Assembly: GCA_023525975.1 (NCBI GenBank)
Contig: CM042042.1
Span: 43,535,880-43,599,879, forward strand
From: Smallanthus sonchifolius
Lineage: Eukaryota > Streptophyta > Magnoliopsida > Asterales > Asteraceae
Direction: 5' to 3'
Length of the DNA stretch: 64,000 bases
Shown: positions 58,964 through 64,000 of the stretch, one piece after another
How positions within the stretch are numbered: the first letter of the stretch is position 1
How the letters are laid out: every line of letters begins with the position of its first letter
Translations under genes and position numbers: made by a program
The notes under the pieces: model-generated
Database searches by the model: none
Told to the model about the DNA's origin: nothing
The model's input: only the letters and a program-made list of their open reading frames with translations

Positions 58964-59145
58964 TGTTCATATACACATCAAGAGGCGGAAACCCTAGATT
59001 TGTTGTATGAATCAACACAAAATCTAAATAAATCTTCACTTATATTAATTTGAATGTAAACCCTAGATTTGCATATGTGTAACAAAGAAATCCTTAAATC
59101 TTTCTGATATCCCTCTAAAACAATCTATTTATAGTCCCTAATACA

Positions 59146-60815
59146 CAGTGGCGGAGTCAGAAATTTTTTCACTGGGGTCAAAAATTTTCGGTCCACGTAT
59201 GTTCACATGGAGGAACTTTTACCTGGTCGGGTCACCATAATGTTTTTTGCCATATTAGGTCAGGTCATTGAAAAAACTCAGTTCGGATGATTTGATTTGT
59301 ATTGGTTTTGAATTTTGATGGTGATTTTAGTCTGGATATTTTTATATTAGCTAACGTTAACAACTAACAAGTTAGTATATAATAATCTATATAATAAACT
59401 AATGTAAAGGAAATACATACCCGGAGAGTACATACGACGAAGGACTCCTATAAGAAGAGGTCATGTCCAAATTCTCACCCTTAAGGAATTCTTGTAAGAA
59501 TGTCCAACCTACTAAAAATTAAAAAGTAAGAAAATATGGAATTGTAATTCGAAGCTATTCAAATTTACAATGATAATCATGATAAAATGAAACTATAGTA
59601 ATACATGGAGTGTTTTATGTAATGTAGGGGAAGGTTCCGCTAATAAGTGGTTTTTCGCTAAGAAACGCTAAGAAGTGGGTCAAACGAACTCCGATTGAGC
59701 TCATTCGAGCGGCGTTGGAACCGTCTCATCGAACTCTAATCCGGACCCAAAAACCTAAACCCCCCTCCACCCGCACCCCCAAAAACCTAAACCCCCCCCC
59801 CCTCCAACCCCACCCCGAAAAGCCTAAAACCACCACCCCCCACCCCCCAAAAACCTAAACCCCCCCACCCCACCCCCCCCCCCCAAAACCTAAACCCACC
59901 CCCAAAAATCTAAACCCCCACCCTCACCCCAAAAAAAAAACCTAAACCCTAAGGCTAAACTCTAAAGCTAAAATCCTAAAATTCAACGCTAAGATCTAAA
60001 CCCTAAAAGCTAAGATGGTAGAGTTCGACGATACGGTTCCAACGCCGCTGGAATAAGCTCAATCCGAGTTCGTTTGATATCGTTTTTTAATGTTTTTGTC
60101 ACTTCTTAGAGTTCTTAGCCGAAAACAACTTCTTATTTGATCATCCCCCATCTAATGTATATTCAAACCAAAATGACTTAATGTTCTTCATTTCTTTGGG
60201 GTATTGCAAAGCTCTAATCTTTTTTATTTTAAATCATTTGCTCTAATCCTACTTGTACATCAAAAGATTTGTTCAGTTGTAGTTTTTATGACCCCTATAA
60301 AATAACAAACTACTGAAAAAACACATAAAATCATTGTAATCATATGAAGCAAACTAAGATTTGTTCAGTTGTAGTTTTTACTTTCTCAGTGGAGAATATC
60401 TCTTGCTTTCGCCTGTGAATAACTAATCGATTGGTGGAGTAAAAAATAACAATTTTGAATCATGAATCGACCGGTGGAGTAAAGAAGAAGAGGCGTGAAT
60501 TAGGGATTATGATTTCTGACTTCAGGCCCTGGTAACTTACGAGAAGGGGGAAATGCTGGGCTTGAATTGGGCTTTCCTTAAAAGTAAAAAAGTAGAAAAA
60601 ATGTCACTAGTGAGGTTCGAACTCGTGACCTTGATAACTTGAGAAACGCGGAGTAAAGGTGAGAAACCACCGGGCAGAATCCAAATTTTATTTATGGGGT
60701 CAATTTTCAAAATTGACTGGGGTCAAAAAAAAATCCCGCACTATATGTTCCACATAAAATGCAAAAATCACTGGGGTCACTTGACCCCATTCCAAACCAT
60801 GTAACTCCGTCCCTA
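59146..60815. mobile_element. Non-autonomous hAT element
   Basis: 1670 bp with ends CAGTGGCGGAG and CTCCGTCCCTA and a perfect 8-bp duplication CTAATACA (59138-59145, 60816-60823). Subterminal ACTGGGGTCA motifs occur at both ends in opposite orientations. No transposase frame. It holds a nested foldback element at 59627-60150 and a GAGGTTCGAACTCGTGACC segment (60613) that is tRNA T-arm-like. Confidence 0.93.
59627..60150. mobile_element. Foldback element with CCCTAAAC-rich core
   Basis: Inverted arms of about 110 bp (59627-59742; inverse 60015-60150) share GTTTGA/TCAAACGAACTC, GCGGCGTTGGAACCGT and GCTAAGAA. Candidate 9-bp duplications TGTAATGTA (59618-59626) and TCTAATGTA (60151-60159) differ at one base, as in Mutator-like elements. 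The core (59750-60005) is a C-rich run of irregular ACCTAAACCCCC repeats that resembles plant telomere repeats but is not regular. Confidence 0.75.
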
Positions 60816-61044
60816 CTAATACAAATGAATACTAATTACAATTAAACCCGTTTAAATGTTTTCATGAAAGTTTTCCATGAAACTTTTCTATGGAAGTTTT
60901 CTATGAAAACTTTCAATGGAAAGTTTTGAACCACAACAAAACTTTCATCTGATATTTTGTACGTAACTTTGACTTTCGCGTGAATCTTTAACTTTCGTGT
61001 AAACTTGAATATTTTGGTAAGCGTCAGCCTACTAATTCCTTACA

Positions 61045-61736
61045 ATCTCCCCCTAAGTTGATGCTACTAAAATCTTCCAGTGTGATCAACAACTTTACTA
61101 TCAACAGTGTCCCCCTTTTTGGTTCAATCATTATCTTGAAATCTTTAGTGTCAAATGATCGTTGAATATGAATGCTTGAAGTTGAAACAAGTGAACTTTA
61201 TGGTTACTCCCCCTATGAAGCAGATCTTCTTATAGGTGGAGCTTGATGAAGATTAGGAACTAATTTCCAACTCGCTTTTCTTGAGTGATTCAGAAGATTT
61301 GGAGGAAGTTTCCTAACTCGTTATCTTCTACATGTTTGAGGAGCAGGTACTTCATGATCTTGGCAAACTTGATAGTTTCCCGTTGAAATGAGGTATTGAA
61401 GTTGCCTGTTAGCTTCTTGAATATTGCACCTCATGCCTTTGTCAACAAAAATATGTTGACAATCACAAACACAACTTCAATTTCTCTTTAGACAATTCAA
61501 ATTACAGATAAAACCATATTCATTTGTAATATGTAATCATGTGAATTTCACAAAACCAATTCAATATGGAAAGTCTTTGAAAAAAAGTTGAAACAAAATA
61601 CAAAGAAAAACTCATAACAAATTGCACAAGATTCTAAGAAAAAAGAGAAAAATTATTTTTGAATTTTCAACCTTGGAAACATACTAACACAACAAATATG
61701 AACATGGTTTGATTGTGAGTTGCCCCACAGAGACGA
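61045..61736 (-). other. 3' non-coding end of a copia element, no gene
   Basis: After the polypurine tract at 61045-61057 several CTCCCCC motifs recur (61104-61117, 61206-61215). The rest is AT-rich without pol motifs. The interior of the copia element is not recognisable further right. Confidence 0.4.
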
Positions 61737-61915
61737 GTCGATTTTACCCGTGCCCAATTAACCTTACCCGACCCGACACCACCCAAACCGATTAAACACG
61801 TACCCGAATAACCCGTAATCGATTAAACCGATTGTTATCCGGGTCGGGTTTCGGTTAGGCTTTCAAACATCGAAAACCCGAATAACCCGATTAACCCAAA
61901 TAAACCGAACATTTA
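61737..61915. repeat. Degenerate AACCCGA/CGGGTT repeat cluster
   Basis: Irregular repeats of ACCCGAATAACCCG and ACCGATTAA types, with one inverted group (TATCCGGGTCGGGTTTCGG). It resembles subterminal repeat regions of hAT elements, but I found no terminal repeats or duplication. Confidence 0.6.
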
Positions 61916-62043
61916 TAAACATGGTTTAAAGATTACAATCTTATTCCTATATAACTAAGTTAATAAATAAATATTACGGAATTATTTTTACCTTTCTATT
62001 ATAAAACATGTATAATATGATATCTGGTTTTGGTTGAGATTGG

Positions 62044-62199
62044 AATGATGAAGAGCTTGGAAAGCTTTTGGCTGGTGTGACGATTGCTCATGGTGGTGTT
62101 CTTCCGAACATTAATCCAGTTCTTTTGCCTAAGAAGTCCAATGCGACATAGGAGCCTTCAAATTCACCAAAGGCAACGAAATCGCCAAAGAAAGCATAG
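62044..62199 (+). pseudogene. Histone H2A (H2A.W-like) C-terminal pseudogene
   Basis: 51 codons encode N-D-E-E-L-G-K-L-L-A-G-V, then I-A-H-G-G-V-L-P-N-I-N-P-V-L-L-P-K-K, the docking segment of H2A. After a TAG at 62149 (Lys codon AAG to TAG) the frame continues E-P-S-N-S-P and ends S-P-K-K-A. The SPKK tail marks the plant heterochromatin variant H2A.W. The segment before 62044 is broken: a base is missing in the Arg codon ahead of N-D-E-E, and the histone fold upstream is absent. Not functional. Confidence 0.85.
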
Positions 62200-62404
62200 T
62201 TATTTTTAAACCTTTTGTGTAATTAGGATCAGAATCTTGATTGTGTTCTTAATTAGGCTAATTAGGATAAGATTGTGAATATCATGTTTTGTACGCCACT
62301 TACAAATGAATTGGATATACGGTGTTTCTGTGCATGACATGAATCGATCTCAAAAGTAATAATGACCCTGCTCAACCAAAACTATATATCATATTATACA
62401 TATG

Positions 62405-62560
62405 CAGTGGTGGACCCAATAATTTTTTTATGAGGATCAAAGATTTTTGGAAGTTGATTGTCAGTAATTAAATGTTAAATTTTTTTCGGCCTGAGTCAGG
62501 TCGAGTCGGGTCACACAATAAAACTATGAAAACTAACAAAGTTACAAACGAATAATAATA
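62405..62560. mobile_element. One-ended hAT terminus
   Basis: CAGTGGTGGACCCAATAATTT resembles the ends at 59146 and 53766, followed by subterminal AGTCAGGTCGAGTCGGGTCA. No opposite end is found before the HMGA gene, so it appears truncated. Confidence 0.5.
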
Positions 62561-63101
62561 CGATTTTGTTATTAGAAATGCATAATTAAAAACAATATAC
62601 ATATAATTGTTCTCTTCGGGTTTACATGTTTTGAAGCCGAACCATTACATTATCTATAGGAAACTTTTCTAAGCAACTCTTTTTCAATATAAAAAGCTTG
62701 GAAAACTTTTTTAAATCCGCCAATGTACATGTGTTGATAAATTTAGTTAAACATAGTTTGAGTGTCTAATAATAGATCAATAATTTTTATTTACATAGGT
62801 TTGCATAATCTATTACTTGCTCGTTAATCTATTTCTCAATATTTTGTGTATCGGTTGGTCCACGAATGTTAGTGTTTTGTTGAAACACAACAATCATACG
62901 AAAAACAATTCCATTTTATATCAAAAGCTAAATTACAACAATAACCAACGCTAATAACATAAAAACATAAACCAACAAAAGAGGGTTTTTTTGTTAAGCA
63001 ACTCTATTTAGCAGAAAAGAAATCCCCAAATCCAGAGTAAGATCACTTCCAGCCACTTATCATACTAAATTCACTAATTTTTCTTTTCATTAAGTCAAAA
63101 G
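62561..63101. other. No gene; 3' flank of HMGA
   Basis: AT-rich. The part next to 63102 should include the HMGA 3' UTR on the minus strand; no clear AATAAA is seen there. Confidence 0.5.
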
Positions 63102-63674
63102 TCAATTAGCTTCAACGCCGGCGAGCTCCGGCTGCACTTTCCGCGGCCTTCTTCTCGGCCGGCCGGTCTTCGACGGCGGCGTCGGCTCCGTCGCAACCTT
63201 AACCTTCTTCGCCGACGGCGGAGCGTTAGGATCCTTCCTCGGTCGTCCTCTCCCTCTCTTAACTTCAGACCCTGTCTCTACCAGCGCCGGCGCCGGAGTT
63301 TGAGTGTGAGGCTTCGGAGGGCGACCACGGCCGCGTTTGACCGGAACGCTCTCTTCCGGTCGCGTGTAGTTGTTATTCAACAGCACTAGCTCGCCGTCTT
63401 CAACCAGTTTGTTAAGCTGATCCGCCAGAATAGCGGTGTGGTCTTCCGGCAAAGATGAACATGTTGATTCGATGTAGTTTGAAATCGATGATTCGGTTGA
63501 GTCTTCTTTCTCTTTAAGATCATCAATTGCTGCAAAAATCATCTACATAAACATAAACAGCTTTAAATTCAATTTCAAAAACTAGTTGAACGAAATTAGA
63601 AGATGAAATTGGTGTGAAATTACCTCGGTGTAAGGGGGGAGTGATGGAGGTTGATTAATTTCTTCGTCGGCCAT
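63102..63674 (-). CDS. HMGA: HMGA (HMG-Y-type) chromatin protein, two exons
   Basis: Exon 1 63674-63624 (17 codons, ending P-P-Y-T-E), intron 63623-63543 (81 bp, GT...TAG, AT-rich), exon 2 63542-63102 (146 codons and TGA); 163 residues. Residues about 13-78 form a linker-histone (H15) winged helix (M-I-F-A-A-I-D-D-L-K, S-I-S-N-Y-I-E, L-P-E-D-H, L-N-K-L-V-E-D-G-E-L). Then come AT-hooks K-R-G-R-G-R-P-P-K (86-94) and K-R-G-R-G-R-P-R-K (112-120), and a degenerate one T-G-R-P-R-R-R-P-R-K (143-152). The family binds the minor groove of A/T tracts in the nucleus and shapes chromatin at promoters. The N-terminus M-A-D-E-E-I-N-Q-P-P-S-L-P-P-Y and the junction just before the winged helix fit plant HMGA genes, which supports this start. 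Shorter than many plant HMGA proteins, with fewer clear hooks. Codon use is GC-rich in the hook region. No lesion seen; the product is probably functional. Confidence 0.9.
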
Positions 63675-63865
63675 TGGAGGGGGTGGAGAGAGTGGTACAG
63701 AGGAATAAGCACAGTAACAAAGTGAGTGCAGGGAAGAGAGGTTTTGGAGGTGATTTATGTGTGGAAATTGAAGGTTCAAGGATGGAAATTGAGGGTTGGG
63801 ATTTAAGGTGGAGATTAGATCAACGGTTTTGGGTGTGTGTTTGTGTAAAGAAATCACGCGGATCG

Positions 63866-63875
63866 GTGACGTGGC
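63866..63875 (-). promoter_or_regulatory. ACGT-core (G-box/ABRE-like) motif upstream of HMGA
   Basis: GTGACGTGGC on the plus strand (GCCACGTCAC in the gene's sense), about 195 bp before the start codon. ACGT-core motifs of this form bind bZIP factors in plants. Single site by motif only; it may lie in the 5' UTR because the transcription start is unknown. Confidence 0.3.
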
Positions 63876-64000
63876 TTCTGGTTTTTGTGGAGTGTTTTTT
63901 GTTTTGAGTGAGTTTTGCAGTTTTCTTTTTTATTCTTACAGCATTCATACCAGATTCTTCGTATATTTGTAAGTGAGATTCTTTATATTTTAAAAAGTGA

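Larger units (their letters stand above)
58964..61044 (-). mobile_element. Copia LTR (minus strand) interrupted by a hAT element
   Basis: On the minus strand it starts TGTAAGGAATTAG (61044) directly after the polypurine tract CTTAGGGGGAGAT (61045-61057), typical of a copia 3' LTR. It ends near 58964 (TGTTCATATACAC on the plus strand). Without the 1670-bp hAT insertion and its duplication it is about 400 bp, a normal copia LTR size. A TATA-like CTATAAATAG is at 59126-59135. 60858-60930 holds short alternating GAAAACTTTC/GAAAGTTTTC repeats. The left end is approximate. Confidence 0.55.

Noticed and set aside
59750..60005. Interstitial telomere array
   Set aside because: CCCTAAA units are irregular and mixed with poly-C and CCACCCC; bounded by inverted arms of a foldback element, so not a telomere remnant.

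Overview
The window is repeat-dense nuclear DNA of a flowering plant, very probably a eudicot. The evidence is plant-type Ty3/gypsy chromoviruses (Tekay/Del-like) and Athila-like elements, Ty1/copia LTRs, hAT and Mutator-like miniature elements, a plant HMGA gene with a GT-AG intron and a plant-type H2A.W pseudogene. The style of the repeats recalls Asteraceae, but the sequence alone does not prove that. The only complete host gene I can support is the HMGA-type gene at the right end (minus strand, 63102-63674). Host-derived fragments are the last exon of a cinnamyl-alcohol-dehydrogenase-type gene (54315-54517) and a broken histone H2A tail (62044-62199).

Layout. 1-3668 is a diverged tandem array. 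3669-4941 is LTR-like non-coding DNA. 4942-27294 is a broken Athila-like array, LTR-internal-LTR-internal-LTR with a shared middle LTR and a tRNA-Asp primer site. It is interrupted by a complete Tekay-type element (5470-14382, TSD ATTTT) and by a solo LTR (15619-18670, TSD CAACA). 27386-53766 is a nest about five levels deep: an old hAT-like element holds a small TIR element, which holds a solo LTR (27725-52914), which holds a decayed chromovirus (28320-51835). That chromovirus is split by a complete minus-strand non-autonomous LTR element (31285-40297, TSD CATTG), a solo LTR (42107-44997, TSD CTAGA), a hAT miniature element (45082-45588, TSD GAAGTGCC) and a Mutator-like miniature element in its 3' LTR (50219-50604). 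53767-63101 holds the CAD exon, a copia solo LTR (55846-56621, TSD CATAT), copia remnants, a copia LTR carrying a hAT element (59146-60815, TSD CTAATACA) which itself carries a foldback element, and the H2A pseudogene. 63102-64000 is the HMGA gene and its upstream region.

Function. No gypsy or copia copy has intact coding capacity. The Tekay-type element has LTRs about 1.5% different by eye but two in-frame stops and an integrase/chromodomain deletion. The most interesting signals are architectural. Five LTR families that otherwise look different share the same order of two splice-donor-like sites, a CCCC...GGGG-GAAACATG block and a CTCACCA(A/G)C...CAG acceptor-like block, which suggests conserved introns in the transcribed LTR leader. 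Four of the five also carry tRNA-like modules at the same relative place. The minus-strand non-autonomous element encodes an unrecognised 196-residue protein with a coiled coil and a C-terminal membrane anchor.
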